Assembly: GCF_010868145.1 (NCBI RefSeq)
Contig: NZ_JAAGUY010000016.1
Coordinates: 62,001-126,000 of the forward strand
DNA: 64,000 nucleotides
Direction of reading: 5' to 3'
DNA from: Nocardia cyriacigeorgica
GTDB lineage: Bacteria > Actinomycetota > Actinomycetes > Mycobacteriales > Mycobacteriaceae
Each line of letters begins with the position of its first letter. The stretch's first letter is position 1. Under the pieces are notes generated by a model, which was not told where the DNA came from, did not search any database, and saw only the letters and a program-made list of their open reading frames with translations. Position numbers and translations under genes: made by a program. Below are positions 49,865 through 59,732 of this stretch, one piece after another.

Positions 49865-51256
49865 ATGAGTGCGAGCAGCGTCACACCCCCGCCGGGCTAT
49901 GCCGGCCCGGTGACGCCGTTCCGGGAGAGCGGACGCGTCCGCGACCGGATCGTGGCGTTCGTGCGCAGTCCGCGGGCGGTATTCCGCCGCAACCTGGACG
50001 AGCTGCCCTACGACTATCCGCCCGCGGTGGTCATCAGTTCCGATGTGGCCTTCTTGGCCATCGGTATTGCCGCGTGTGTACAGCGCCACGAGTACTTCCC
50101 CTCTGTGCTGCCACTACTGGCGCTGCTGCTGCTGTTCAAACCGCTGCCGCTGTTCGCTTTCCTCGGTATCGTTCCGTCCCCGATGCAATTGGGCAGCACC
50201 GCGATGGTCGCGACCGCGCTGTATCTCATCCAACCCGTGCCCACCGATATCGCGCCGTTCGTGCTCGTCATCTCGGTCGGGGAGGTCGCGGCGATCTCGT
50301 CGAAACGGATGAGTGCGCTGTACGCCGCGCTCGCGATCGGTCTGCTGGTCGCCTTCGACCTCTTCGGCCGGGTGGGGTGGGACGCGAACCCGCAGCCGCT
50401 CGAGGGATTGCCCATGTACTCGCTCGGTATCCTGCTGGGCTGGATGGTCGGTGTGATGCTGCAATCGCAGCGCCGATTCCTCTATCAGGAACGCGAATAC
50501 CAGGGCATCCGTGCCGCACAGGCAGCCGCCGAGGAGCGTCGGCGGATCGCGCGCGAGGTGCACGATGTCATCGCGCATTCGCTCAGCGTCACGTTGCTCC
50601 ATCTCACCGCCGCGCGGCACTCCCTGCAAACCGATCGCGATGTCGACGAGGCGGTCGACGCGCTGACCGACGCCGAACGCCTCGGCAGGCAGGCAATGGC
50701 CGATATCCGGCGCACCGTCGGCCTGCTTGACGCCGGGCCGACCAAGCACCTGGCAGAACCGAGCGCCGAGGACATCGGCGCGTTGGTCGAGGATTTCGCG
50801 CGGGCCGGGCTGCCGATCGATGCCGAGATAACCGGCGACCTCGACGCGGTCTCCGCGGCCGTGGGGCTTGCCCTCTACCGCATCGGACAGGAGTCGTTGG
50901 CCAATGTCGCCAAGCACGCCCCCGGCGCGACGGTGCGATTCCACCTGACGGTCGACCCGGCCACGGTCACCATGCTGGTCGCCAACACCCTGCCCGAACG
51001 TTCGCTCGCACGGGTTGGCGCGGGAATGGGCCTGACCGGTATGCGACAGCGGGCCGAAATGCTCGGTGGCCGCATGACCGCAGGCCCTGACGGTGACGGC
51101 TGGTCGGTTGAGGTGCGATTCCCGCACACCCCCACTCGGCACGGTGTGATGTGCGAATGGCTGGCCGCCGGACTTCCGGTCCGGATGGAGCGGCCCGGCC
51201 GGCCCGGGCGTGATGTGGCGTTCGGCCCTGGTGCGACAAGTCAGGAGAACAGGTGA
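49865..51256 (+). CDS. Second sensor histidine kinase, HisKA_3 type
   Basis: 463 aa. About five to six membrane segments occupy residues ~55-210 (AFLAIGIAACVQRHEYFP, LLALLLLFKPLPLFAFLGI and others). The dimerisation helix IAREVHDVIAHSLSVTLLHL carries His233; the ATPase domain has QESLANVAKHAPG and GAGMGLTGMRQRAEML. The C-terminal tail after the ATPase domain is ~35 residues. TATCCT (49853-49858) is 6 bases before ATG 49865, which fixes this start and implies a leaderless transcript; longer frames upstream are not supported. It overlaps the regulator gene (GTGA). Confidence 0.92.
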   Translation: MSASSVTPPPGYAGPVTPFRESGRVRDRIVAFVRSPRAVFRRNLDELPYDYPPAVVISSDVAFLAIGIAACVQRHEYFPSVLPLLALLLLFKPLPLFAFLGIVPSPMQLGSTAMVATALYLIQPVPTDIAPFVLVISVGEVAAISSKRMSALYAALAIGLLVAFDLFGRVGWDANPQPLEGLPMYSLGILLGWMVGVMLQSQRRFLYQEREYQGIRAAQAAAEERRRIAREVHDVIAHSLSVTLLHLTAARHSLQTDRDVDEAVDALTDAERLGRQAMADIRRTVGLLDAGPTKHLAEPSAEDIGALVEDFARAGLPIDAEITGDLDAVSAAVGLALYRIGQESLANVAKHAPGATVRFHLTVDPATVTMLVANTLPERSLARVGAGMGLTGMRQRAEMLGGRMTAGPDGDGWSVEVRFPHTPTRHGVMCEWLAAGLPVRMERPGRPGRDVAFGPGATSQENR

Positions 51257-51936
51257 CCTCTGCGGCAACGGAGACCACGACGGCGGTGCTCGTGGTCGAC
51301 GACCAGGAGTTGGTCCGCGGCGGATTGCGCCGGATCCTGCGCCGCAGGGACGGATTCGTCATCACCGAATGCGCCGACGGCGACGAGGTGGTGTCCGCAC
51401 TCGCTGCCGGGCGGCCCGACGTGATCCTGATGGATCTGCGGATGAAACGGGTCGGCGGTATCGACGCCACCCGGCTGGTGCGCGCCCGTCCCGACGCACC
51501 CCCGGTGCTGGTGCTGACCACCTTCGACGATGATCAGTTGCTCTCGGGTGCACTGCGCGCGGGCGCGGCCGGCTTCATCCTCAAGGACTCCCCGGCCGAA
51601 GATCTCATCCGTGCCGTGCGTACGGTGGCCACCGGTGGAGCCTGGCTCGATCCGGCGGTCACCGGCCGGGTGCTGTCGGCCTACCGCACGGTGCGCCCCG
51701 CGGCGCCGTCGGATGCCAGGCTCGCCGAGCTGACCGCCCGCGAGTACGAGGTGCTCGAGCTGATCGGCCGCGGCCGGGTCAACGCGGAAATAGCTCGTGA
51801 ACTCGGCATCTCCGAGGTCACCGTGAAAAGCCATGTCGGACATATATTCGGCAAGCTGGATCTGCGTGATCGGGCTGCCGCGATCGTGTTCGCGTTTGAC
51901 CACGGGGTGGTCTCACCAGGACAATCCACTGTTTGA
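51253..51936 (+). CDS. Second LuxR/NarL-family response regulator
   Basis: 227 aa. Receiver domain with VVDDQELVRGG, LMDLRMKRVGG (phospho-acceptor Asp61) and ILKDSPAEDLIRAV; output domain with LTAREYEVLELIGRGRVNAEIARELG and the helix-turn-helix SEVTVKSHVGHIFGKL. Its GTG overlaps the kinase stop by 4 bases, so pairing with that kinase is secure. The Ser/Thr kinase gene follows 66 bases later, with no clear promoter between. Confidence 0.95.
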   Translation: MTSAATETTTAVLVVDDQELVRGGLRRILRRRDGFVITECADGDEVVSALAAGRPDVILMDLRMKRVGGIDATRLVRARPDAPPVLVLTTFDDDQLLSGALRAGAAGFILKDSPAEDLIRAVRTVATGGAWLDPAVTGRVLSAYRTVRPAAPSDARLAELTAREYEVLELIGRGRVNAEIARELGISEVTVKSHVGHIFGKLDLRDRAAAIVFAFDHGVVSPGQSTV

Positions 51937-52002
51937 CGGGCAGGTTCCGGTTTCCGGCCGCGCGGTCGGAGGCGACAGCGACCACCGCCCGGGAGTGGAG
52001 GA

Positions 52003-54216
52003 TTGACACCGGTGGTGGCACCTGGGTCCGAAGTGGGAAAACGGTTCGGACCGTACGAGTTGCGGTCGTTGCTGGGCAAGGGGGGTATGGGTGAGGTCTA
52101 CGAGGCCTACGACACGGTCAAAGACCGGGTAGTCGCGGTCAAGCTGCTCTCCGACGAGCTGGCCCAGGATCCGGAGTATCAGGTCCGGTTCCGGCGTGAA
52201 TCGCAGACGGCAGCGCGGCTGGCCGAACCGCATATTATCCCGATCCACGACTGGGGCGTGATCGACGGCCGGCTGTTCATCGATATGCGGCTGGTGCCAG
52301 GCTCCGACCTGCGCACCATCCTGCGGACCAGCGGTGCCCTGAACCCGCACCGCGCGGTCTCGATCATCGAGCAGATCGCCGCGGCCCTGGACGCCGCGCA
52401 TGCCGACGGGCTCGTGCACCGCGACGTCAAACCGGCCAACATCCTGGTCACCGAGGCGGACTTCGCCTATCTCGCCGATTTCGGTATCGCCCACACCGAG
52501 GGTGACAGCGCCATCACCATGGTCGGTGTCGCCATCGGCTCCTACACCTATATGGCGCCGGAGCGCTTCGATATCGGCCCGGTGACCGGACGCGCCGATA
52601 TCTACTCCCTCGCCTGTGTGCTGCACGAATGCCTCACGGGCGCGTCACCGTTCCCCGCGGCGAGTATGAGCGTGCTGATCCGCTCCCATCTGGCCGAACC
52701 ACCGCCGCGCCCGAGTGTGCAGCGCACCGGTATCCCCGCTGCCTTGGACGCGGTGATCGCGCGTGGGATGGCAAAGGACCCGAAGGACCGGTATCCGACG
52801 GCGGCGGAACTGGCACGCGCCGCGCGGGCCGCGCTCCCCGCGGCGGCCGGATCTGCGGCCGCTGGTTCGGCCGCGCCCGGTTCGGCGCCCGCGACCGGTG
52901 GGTTCGCGCGATTGGTGGTGCGCCCGCCGGATCCGTCGCGGACCGGCGAGATGAGCGCGGTGACGCCGGAGTCGACCGGCGAGCTGTCCTTGCCCGTCAT
53001 CCGCCCGAGCGGACCCACCGAGGTCAGCCTGACCGAAACCCAGTTCACCCTCCCCACCCAGGAAATTCCGGTCCGGCCCCGGGGCGCGTCGGGTACCGGT
53101 CCGGTACCGCAGGTGCGCACCTTCCCGGATGCGCACCTGTACGAGGGCGCGCAGTTGCATCCCGCGGTGGACCCGGCCGCGCGACCCGACGCAGACGACT
53201 ACTCGGGCTCGGCCTTGTACCCGCCCAGCGAGACGACCCGCGTCTACGGTGCCGCCGAATCCGCGCCGACCGGAGGGGGACAACCCGGCCGCGACGGCGG
53301 CGCGTACCCAGCGGACCAGGAGACACGGTTCTACGGTGCCGGCGGATTCGGTGGTCGACCGGACGGCAACGATCGAGGATCCGGCACGGGGTCGGCCGGC
53401 GGCTATCCCGCCGATCAAGCGACCCGGATCTACGGCGCGCCCGCGGATCCGCCACCCCCTGGTGCCTCGCCCGGTTACTCCTCGTCACCCGGCCACCCGC
53501 AGCCCGCCGGTTACGGTGCACCCCCGCCCGATCCGTACGGCGAACCCGCTTCCGGATACGGCGCGGCACCGGATCCGCGCGGTGGCTACGGCAACGATTA
53601 CGCAGCCGATCAGGGCGGTTACGCCGAGTCCCCGCCCGCCGGGTATCCGCCGGGCGGCTCTGCCGGCTACCAACCCGATCCGTACGCCCAGGACCCCTAC
53701 GCCCGCGACCCCTATGCCACGCAGGGGCGCCGCCGTTCGGTCGCGATGCCCATCCTGATCGGCGTGCTGTCGGTGGCGATCATCGCCGTCGGCGCGGTAG
53801 TCGGCTGGCAGATGTTCGAATCCGGCGATTCGACAAAGACCGCCGCCCACTCTTCCGGTTCCGCCACGACTTCCGCGAGTCCGCGCACGAGTGCCGCGAC
53901 CGGGACGAGGACGACGACCACCTCGACAGCACCGACTCCGGTCGCGTTGCCGCCGGGCGCCCGCCCGTGCGGCGCGGCGCCGCCGCTGGCGACCCCCTTC
54001 GCCAACGCGGCATCGGGCACGGCTGTGACCAGTTGTGAGTTCGCTGAAGAGGTGCGTACGGCCTACGCCGAGGCTGCGAGTGGGCCGGGCGGCGCGCCCG
54101 TGTCCGTGGTCGCCGCCAGCCCGATCACCGGACGGACGTACACCATGAACTGCTTGGGGCAGAACGGACTGGTCACGTGCACCGGTGGTGATAACGCCGT
54201 GGTCTACGTGTACTGA
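52003..54216 (+). CDS. Second membrane Ser/Thr protein kinase with repeated TR[V/F/I]Y motif in linker
   Basis: 737 aa. Kinase domain at ~14-280: [18 protein letters not shown] Lys47, [11 protein letters not shown] with Asp141, DFGIAH, and YMAPERFD. A ~300 residue Gly/Pro-rich linker contains three copies of a TR-[V/F/I]-YGA motif, at about 410-417, 440-446 and 473-479. One transmembrane helix is at ~582-605, then a Thr/Ser-rich stalk ([18 protein letters not shown]) and a ~75 residue extracellular domain with four Cys. It resembles the PknE/PknF group. TTG 52003 has GGGAG 7 bases upstream; GTG 52012 is an alternative because of GGAGG at 51997-52001. Confidence 0.9.
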   Translation: MTPVVAPGSEVGKRFGPYELRSLLGKGGMGEVYEAYDTVKDRVVAVKLLSDELAQDPEYQVRFRRESQTAARLAEPHIIPIHDWGVIDGRLFIDMRLVPGSDLRTILRTSGALNPHRAVSIIEQIAAALDAAHADGLVHRDVKPANILVTEADFAYLADFGIAHTEGDSAITMVGVAIGSYTYMAPERFDIGPVTGRADIYSLACVLHECLTGASPFPAASMSVLIRSHLAEPPPRPSVQRTGIPAALDAVIARGMAKDPKDRYPTAAELARAARAALPAAAGSAAAGSAAPGSAPATGGFARLVVRPPDPSRTGEMSAVTPESTGELSLPVIRPSGPTEVSLTETQFTLPTQEIPVRPRGASGTGPVPQVRTFPDAHLYEGAQLHPAVDPAARPDADDYSGSALYPPSETTRVYGAAESAPTGGGQPGRDGGAYPADQETRFYGAGGFGGRPDGNDRGSGTGSAGGYPADQATRIYGAPADPPPPGASPGYSSSPGHPQPAGYGAPPPDPYGEPASGYGAAPDPRGGYGNDYAADQGGYAESPPAGYPPGGSAGYQPDPYAQDPYARDPYATQGRRRSVAMPILIGVLSVAIIAVGAVVGWQMFESGDSTKTAAHSSGSATTSASPRTSAATGTRTTTTSTAPTPVALPPGARPCGAAPPLATPFANAASGTAVTSCEFAEEVRTAYAEAASGPGGAPVSVVAASPITGRTYTMNCLGQNGLVTCTGGDNAVVYVY

Positions 54217-54227
54217 CGTAGCGCGCG

Positions 54228-54247
54228 GGCTCCGGATCCGCGGAGCC
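54228..54247 (+). terminator. Hairpin after the second Ser/Thr kinase gene
   Basis: GGCTCCG and CGGAGCC, a perfect 7-bp stem with the loop GATCCG, 12 bases after the stop codon. Confidence 0.5.
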
Positions 54248-54497
54248 GGGTGAGGTCCGGCTGTCGACCCGCCCGGCTGTGTCCTGATGTCGCCGGCGTG
54301 CGACTTTCTCGGTCAAACGTCCAGAACGTGTGGCGACGAGATCTGTTGTGCGTAACCGGGTTCGGGCGCGCGCGATCGGGTATTCTCGGCGCCCCGGGGA
54401 CGTCACCGCAGCAACGCAAGAGGCGAACCGGGCGCCCAACAAGTACGGTTTCCGGATGCTGCACCGACACCGAGACCGGGGGGAGATCGCAACCAGA

Positions 54498-55412
54498 ATG
54501 TGTCGAAACATGTCAACTGAACAAGCGGGGCGCTTCCCGACGCTGCGACGGAAGGCGGCCCTGTTCGTCGCCGTGCTGACGGCGCTACTCGTGGTCTCCT
54601 GCGGGAGCGAATCCGAGCCCGGCGCACCGGCGATGCCGAGCGTTACCGAGGCCGCGGCCAAGGCCGAGCACGAAGGCCTGTCGATCACCGTTCCCGGGAC
54701 ACTGGCCGCCGATATCGCCGAACTGACGAAGAACCAGCAGGGACGGCTGGGATTGGCGATCATGCCGGTCGGCGGGCAGAGAGTGGTGACCTTCGGTGAC
54801 TGGACCACCGGTCCGGCCTGGTCGACGATGAAGGTCCCGCTGGCCATCGCCGCACTACGCAAGAGCCAGGGCAGCCCGTCGTATTCGACGACCGCGGCGA
54901 TCACCGCCTCCGACAATTCCGCCGCCGACGCGCTGTGGCAGTCGCTGGGCAGCCCGCAGGAGGCGGCCCAGGCGGTGCAGGCGGTGTTGCGTGAAGGCGG
55001 CGACGCCACCACCACCGTTCCCGCCATCAAGGCCCGAGCCGAATTCTCGGCCTTCGGCCAGTCCGAATGGGCGCTGGCCGATCAGGTGCGCTTCGCCTCC
55101 CGACTGCCGTGCCTGGCGGAATCGGCGGACGTGGTGTCCTTGATGGGCCAGATCATTCCGAATCACCAGTGGGGACTCGGCTCGGTCTTCGAGACCGTCG
55201 ATTTCAAGGGTGGTTGGGGGCCCGACTCCGAAGGCGCCTACCTGGTCAGGCAATTCGGCCTGGTCCCCGCGCCCGGCGGGCAGATTGCCGTCGCCTTGGC
55301 CGCCGAGCCCGCGTCGGGCAATTTCTCGGACGGGATGAGCACGCTCAATAAGATGGCCACGTTGATCTCGCAGCATCTCGGCGAACTCAGCGGCGGTCAG
55401 TGTGCGGCCTGA
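54498..55412 (+). CDS. Penicillin-recognising-fold serine hydrolase lipoprotein
   Basis: About 304 aa, exported and lipid-anchored: basic start, hydrophobic AALFVAVLTALL and the lipobox VVSC. The fold is that of class A beta-lactamase relatives: catalytic Ser-x-x-Lys in WSTMKVPLAIAALR, the SDN motif in ASDNSAADALW and KGG (for KTG) in DFKGGWGPDS. The omega-loop E-x-x-L-N motif of true class A enzymes is not visible, so it is probably not a beta-lactamase; a peptidoglycan-related role is a guess. TATTCT at 54381-54386 is a good -10. GGGGGGAG lies 12 bases before ATG 54498; ATG 54510 is an alternative start. Confidence 0.8.
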   Translation: MCRNMSTEQAGRFPTLRRKAALFVAVLTALLVVSCGSESEPGAPAMPSVTEAAAKAEHEGLSITVPGTLAADIAELTKNQQGRLGLAIMPVGGQRVVTFGDWTTGPAWSTMKVPLAIAALRKSQGSPSYSTTAAITASDNSAADALWQSLGSPQEAAQAVQAVLREGGDATTTVPAIKARAEFSAFGQSEWALADQVRFASRLPCLAESADVVSLMGQIIPNHQWGLGSVFETVDFKGGWGPDSEGAYLVRQFGLVPAPGGQIAVALAAEPASGNFSDGMSTLNKMATLISQHLGELSGGQCAA

Positions 55413-55565
55413 GTCGTCAGGGCCCGGAGACGGCAGCGGAGCGTAACCACGCAGGGGCCCGGCTCGGGCCAAGATCCACCACAGCCTGAGTCGCTTGGTC
55501 ACTGTTACCCACCGTTCACGGGGGCGGGGCTCCATCGGACCCGAATGCGAGGCAAGATAGCGGCC

Positions 55566-56600
55566 ATGCGCATCGGAGTCTTGACCGGAGGCGGAGACTG
55601 CCCAGGGCTGAATGCTGTGATCCGCGCCGTCGTACGCACCGCGAACGGGCGTTACGGTGACGCGATCGTCGGCTTCCAGGATGGCTGGCGCGGCCTACTC
55701 GAGGATCGCAAGATCCAGATCCAAAACGACGACCGTACCGACCGCCTGCTCAACAAGGGCGGCACCATGCTCGGTACCGCCCGCACCAACCCCGACGTGC
55801 TGCGCGAGGGGCTGGGCCGGATCCAGCAGACCCTCGACGACAACGGCATCGAGGCGCTCATACCGATCGGCGGCGAGGGGACGCTCACCGCGGCCAGCTG
55901 GCTGTCCGATGAAGGTGTGCCCGTTGTCGGCGTGCCCAAAACCATCGACAACGACATCGACTGCACCGACGTCACATTCGGCCACGACACCGCGCTCGCC
56001 ATCGCCACCGAGGCCATCGACCGCCTGCACACCACCGCGGAATCGCATCAGCGGGTCATGCTGATCGAGGTCATGGGGCGACACGCGGGCTGGATCGCCA
56101 TCCACGCCGGTATGGCGTCGGGCGCGCATCTGACACTGGTGCCCGAGGTTCCGTTCGATGTGCAAGAGGTGTGCGCGATGATCAAGCGCCGCTTCCAGCG
56201 CGGCGACAAGCATTTCATCTGCGTCGTCGCCGAAGGCTCGCATCCCGCGCCCGATTCCGGCTTCACCCTGCGTGAGGGCGGTATCGACGAATTCGGCCAC
56301 GAGCGCTTCACCGGTGTCGCCCAGCAGCTCGGTGCGGAGATCGAGCGCCGGATCGGCAAGGAAGTCCGCACGACGGTGCTCGGCCACGTCCAGCGGGGCG
56401 GCAGCCCCACCCCCTACGACCGGGTGCTGGCCACCCGCTTCGGCCTGCACGCCGCGGAGGCGGTGCACGCCGGGCACTTCGGACAGATGGTCGCCCTGCG
56501 CGGCACCGAGATCGGCCTGGTACCGCTGTCGGAGGCGACCAAACAGCTCAAGCGGGTGCCCGCCGAGCGATACCAAGAGGCAGAGGCTTTCTTCGGCTGA
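55566..56600 (+). CDS. pfkA: 6-phosphofructokinase
   Basis: 344 aa, the length of bacterial PfkA. It phosphorylates fructose 6-phosphate in glycolysis. [18 protein letters not shown] is the nucleotide-binding start, [10 protein letters not shown] the phosphate loop, [10 protein letters not shown] the substrate loop with the catalytic Asp, and MGRHAGWIA and [13 protein letters not shown] further substrate contacts. At the two positions that sort donor use (E. coli 104 and 124) it has Gly and Lys: Gly favours ATP, Lys is the PPi-type residue; known actinobacterial ATP enzymes share this pair. ATG 55566 is preferred to 55545 because it begins the fold. Confidence 0.95.
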   Translation: MRIGVLTGGGDCPGLNAVIRAVVRTANGRYGDAIVGFQDGWRGLLEDRKIQIQNDDRTDRLLNKGGTMLGTARTNPDVLREGLGRIQQTLDDNGIEALIPIGGEGTLTAASWLSDEGVPVVGVPKTIDNDIDCTDVTFGHDTALAIATEAIDRLHTTAESHQRVMLIEVMGRHAGWIAIHAGMASGAHLTLVPEVPFDVQEVCAMIKRRFQRGDKHFICVVAEGSHPAPDSGFTLREGGIDEFGHERFTGVAQQLGAEIERRIGKEVRTTVLGHVQRGGSPTPYDRVLATRFGLHAAEAVHAGHFGQMVALRGTEIGLVPLSEATKQLKRVPAERYQEAEAFFG

Positions 56601-56636
56601 CCCGCATCGACGGCCGCGCGCAGTACTGTGATCGTC

Positions 56637-58034
56637 ATGCGTGCGCGACGAGTGGCGGTACTGGTGCTGTCGGTAGTGGCCGCAATGGTGGTGGCCGGGT
56701 GCTCGGACGACGGGTCCGATTCCGGCGCAGGCACCGAGAACCCGGTGCGCGGTGACTGGCACGGCAAGATCGACGTGCCGGGTCAGCCACTCGAGATCGG
56801 CGTGAACTTCGAATCCGCCGACAGTGCGACCATCGACATCCCGTCCCAGGGCGCCGCTGATGTCCAGCTCAAAGATGTCACCGCGGAACCGGATCGGGTG
56901 GAATTCACCATTCCCGACATACCGGGCGATCCGAAGTTCCACGGCACCTACGACGCGGGCGCGTCCCAGATCACCGGCGACTTCACCCAGTCCGGCCAGA
57001 CATTCAAGCTGGTCATGCAGCCGGGCCCGATCGCCCCCGCGGCGCGCCCGCAGGAGCCGAAACCGCCGTTCCCGTACGTGTCCGAGGATGTCGGCTACAC
57101 CAGCGGCGACATCACCATCGCGGGAACGCTCACGAAACCCGCAGGTGACGGCCCGTTCCCCGCGGTGGTGATGCTCACCGGTAGTGGACCGCAGGATCGC
57201 AACGAAGAACTGTTCGGGCACAAGCCGTTCCTGCTGATCTCGGACACGCTGACCCGAGCCGGTTACGCCGTTCTCCGCACCGATGATCGCGGTGTCGGCG
57301 GTACCTCCGGCACGCTCGAGGACGCCACCTACGACGACCTGGCAGGCGATGCTGTCGCGGGGATGGACTACCTGCGCACCCGCGCCGATATCGACCCGGC
57401 CCGCATCGGCCTGTTCGGGCACAGCGAGGGCGGCTATCTGGCGCCGCTTGTCGCCACCAAGCCCGGCAGCGACCCCGCCTTCGCGATCCTGATGGCAGGC
57501 CCGTCGGTCCCCGGCGGCGATGTGCTGATCGAACAGAACCGTGCACTGTTCGAGGCGAACGGTGCGTCACCGGAGGAAACCGATGCGCAGGTCGCCTACA
57601 TCACCGACCTGACCACTGCGATGCGTGCCGGTGATCTCGACGGTGCCCGCGAGGTGGCGCGCACCCACAACCAGACGCTGCCGGAAGACCAGCGCATGAC
57701 CGAAGAGCAGATCGACGGCTTGCTGACCCCGTCGATGACGTCGTTCATGACCTACGACCCCGCGCCCGCCCTGTCGGCGCTCCGGGTCCCGGTGCTCGCC
57801 TTCTTCGGCAGCAAGGATCTGCAGGTACTGCCAAGCCAGAACGAGCAGCCCATGCGCGATCTGCTCGCAGGCAATCCCGACGCCACCGTGCACACCTTCC
57901 CCGAGCTCAACCACCTGATGCAGCCGGCCGGAACCGGATCGCCCAGCGAATATTCGACGATCGAGACCACGGTCTCGCCCGAGGTGCTCGACTTCGTCGA
58001 GGCCTGGCTGACCCAGCGGGTACCGACGAAGTAA
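56637..58034 (+). CDS. Alpha/beta-hydrolase lipoprotein
   Basis: About 465 aa. The signal sequence ends in the lipobox VVAGC; an N-terminal beta-rich domain (residues ~30-145: GDWHGKIDVPGQPLEIGVNF) is followed by a hydrolase domain: VMLTGSGPQDRNEE (oxyanion region), RTDDRGVGGTSG, the nucleophile elbow FGHSEGGYLAP, the acid near LAFFGSKDLQVLP and the base in FPELNHLMQP. It should act on small substrates at the cell surface; the substrate is unknown. TACTGT (56624-56629) is 7 bases before ATG 56637, so a leaderless start is chosen. It lies between pfkA and gatB, where mycobacteria have other genes. Confidence 0.88.
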   Translation: MRARRVAVLVLSVVAAMVVAGCSDDGSDSGAGTENPVRGDWHGKIDVPGQPLEIGVNFESADSATIDIPSQGAADVQLKDVTAEPDRVEFTIPDIPGDPKFHGTYDAGASQITGDFTQSGQTFKLVMQPGPIAPAARPQEPKPPFPYVSEDVGYTSGDITIAGTLTKPAGDGPFPAVVMLTGSGPQDRNEELFGHKPFLLISDTLTRAGYAVLRTDDRGVGGTSGTLEDATYDDLAGDAVAGMDYLRTRADIDPARIGLFGHSEGGYLAPLVATKPGSDPAFAILMAGPSVPGGDVLIEQNRALFEANGASPEETDAQVAYITDLTTAMRAGDLDGAREVARTHNQTLPEDQRMTEEQIDGLLTPSMTSFMTYDPAPALSALRVPVLAFFGSKDLQVLPSQNEQPMRDLLAGNPDATVHTFPELNHLMQPAGTGSPSEYSTIETTVSPEVLDFVEAWLTQRVPTK

Positions 58035-58087
58035 CAGCCCGGCGTCCGTGCCGCGGACCGTCGGCACAAGCATGCACGGCCCTTACA

Positions 58088-58100
58088 TAGACTGTTCGCC
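58088..58100 (+). promoter_or_regulatory. Leaderless promoter of gatB
   Basis: TAGACT (58088-58093) followed by 7 bases and the ATG. gatB thus has its own promoter, separate from gatCA. Confidence 0.55.
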
Positions 58101-59609
58101 ATGAGCGCACCTACCGTCGAGCTGATGGATTACGCCGATGTCGTGACCAGGTACGAGCCGGTGCTGGGCATGGAGGTTCACGTCGAGCTGTCCACCGCGA
58201 CCAAGATGTTCTGCGGGTGCCCCACCGAGTTCGGCGCCGAACCGAATACCCAGGTGTGCCCGGTATGTCTCGGCCTGCCCGGGTCGCTGCCGGTGGTCAA
58301 CGAGTCGGCGGTCGAATCGGCCATCCGCATCGGTCTGGCCCTGAACTGTTCGATCACCCCATGGGGCCGGTTCGCGCGCAAGAACTACTTCTACCCGGAC
58401 CAGCCGAAGAACTATCAGATCAGCCAGTACGACGAGCCCATCGCGACCGAGGGGCACCTCGATGTGGTGCTCGACGACGGCAGCATCTTCCGCGTCGACA
58501 TCGAACGTGCGCATATGGAGGAGGACACCGGTAAGTCGGTGCATGTCGGTGGTGCCACCGGTCGTATCCACGGTGCCAGCCATTCGCTGCTCGACTACAA
58601 CCGTGCCGGTGTGCCGCTCATCGAGATCGTCACCAAGCCGATCACCGGTGCGGGGGAGCGGGCGCCGGAGGTGGCGCGCGCCTATGTCACGGCGCTGCGC
58701 GATCTGCTGAAGTCGCTCGAGGTCTCCGACGTCAAGATGGAGCAGGGGTCGCTGCGCTGCGATGCCAACGTCTCGCTCATGCCGGTGGGGGCCACCGAAT
58801 TCGGTACCCGCACCGAAACCAAGAACGTCAACTCACTGCGCAGCGTCGAGGTCGCGGTGCGGTACGAGATGCGCCGCCAGGCCGCCGTGCTGGCTTCCGG
58901 TGGTTCGATCGTTCAGGAGACCAGGCATTTCCATGAGGCCGACGGCTCCACCTCGCCCGGTCGCCGCAAGGAGACCGCCGAGGACTACCGCTACTTCCCC
59001 GAGCCCGATCTGCGCCCGGTCGCCCCGGACGCCGAGTGGGTCGAGCAGTTGCGCACCACGATCCCCGAGTACCCGTGGCTGCGCCGGGCCCGGATCCAGT
59101 CCGACTGGGGTCTGTCGGATGAGGTGATGCGCGACCTGGTGAACGCGGGCGCGCTCGATCTGATCATCGCCACCGTCGATGCGGGCGCACCGGCCAACGA
59201 GGCGCGTTCCTGGTGGGTCGCCTATCTCACCGAGAAGGCCAAGGAGCGCGAGGTCGCGCTGGAGGATCTGCCGATCACGCCCGCGCAGGTGGCCGAGGTG
59301 ATCAAACTTGTCGAGGCCAAGACGGTGAATAACAAGGTCGCCAAGCAGGTCGTCGATTTCGTCCTCGCCGGCGAGGGTGATCCCGCGCAGATCGTGGAGA
59401 GCAAGGGCCTCGGCATGGTCAGCGATGAGGGCGCCCTGCAGGCCGAGGTCGACAAGGCACTGGCCGCCAATCCCGATATCGCCGACAAAATCCGCTCCGG
59501 CAAGGTGCAGGCGGCGGGCAAGATCGTCGGCGATGTCATGAAGGCCACCCGCGGCCAGGCGGATGCCGCCCGCGTCCGGGAACTGGTGCTGGCTGCCTGC
59601 GGCGCCTGA
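58101..59609 (+). CDS. gatB: Aspartyl/glutamyl-tRNA amidotransferase subunit B
   Basis: 502 aa kinase-like subunit that phosphorylates the misacylated tRNA and delivers ammonia from Gat[21 protein letters not shown] is the N-terminal signature with Cys that bind Zn together with [27 protein letters not shown] and [16 protein letters not shown] are further family blocks, and the C-terminal helical YqeY-like tail ([16 protein letters not shown]) binds tRNA. It completes the GatCAB complex whose other subunits lie 20 kb upstream. Confidence 0.96.
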   Translation: MSAPTVELMDYADVVTRYEPVLGMEVHVELSTATKMFCGCPTEFGAEPNTQVCPVCLGLPGSLPVVNESAVESAIRIGLALNCSITPWGRFARKNYFYPDQPKNYQISQYDEPIATEGHLDVVLDDGSIFRVDIERAHMEEDTGKSVHVGGATGRIHGASHSLLDYNRAGVPLIEIVTKPITGAGERAPEVARAYVTALRDLLKSLEVSDVKMEQGSLRCDANVSLMPVGATEFGTRTETKNVNSLRSVEVAVRYEMRRQAAVLASGGSIVQETRHFHEADGSTSPGRRKETAEDYRYFPEPDLRPVAPDAEWVEQLRTTIPEYPWLRRARIQSDWGLSDEVMRDLVNAGALDLIIATVDAGAPANEARSWWVAYLTEKAKEREVALEDLPITPAQVAEVIKLVEAKTVNNKVAKQVVDFVLAGEGDPAQIVESKGLGMVSDEGALQAEVDKALAANPDIADKIRSGKVQAAGKIVGDVMKATRGQADAARVRELVLAACGA

Positions 59610-59624
59610 CGGGTCCAGAAACGC

Positions 59625-59663
59625 CACAACTCCCGCTCGTGCGATGCACGGGCGGGAGTTGTG
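59625..59663. terminator. Long hairpin terminator between gatB and the LppZ-like gene
   Basis: A 12-bp stem (CACAACTCCCGC, GCGGGAGTTGTG), one T-G pair, and an inner 5-bp stem (CGTGC, GCACG) with the loop GAT: 18 bp in all. TTCTGT follows on the plus strand, and the GTTGTG/CACAAC end gives some signal on the other. It separates two convergent genes. Confidence 0.85.
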
Positions 59664-59732
59664 TTCTGTACAGCCATAGCCACCGATATCCGATCACGAC
59701 GCATTCGCGCCGCGATCGGATTGGCGCCCGGA

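Noticed and set aside
54388-54436. Structured leader or riboswitch before the serine-hydrolase lipoprotein
   Set aside because: GGCGCC-CCGG and CCGGGCGCC can pair, but the predicted transcription start (about 54393) cuts the left arm, and no known riboswitch consensus (c-di-AMP, cobalamin, c-di-GMP) fits.
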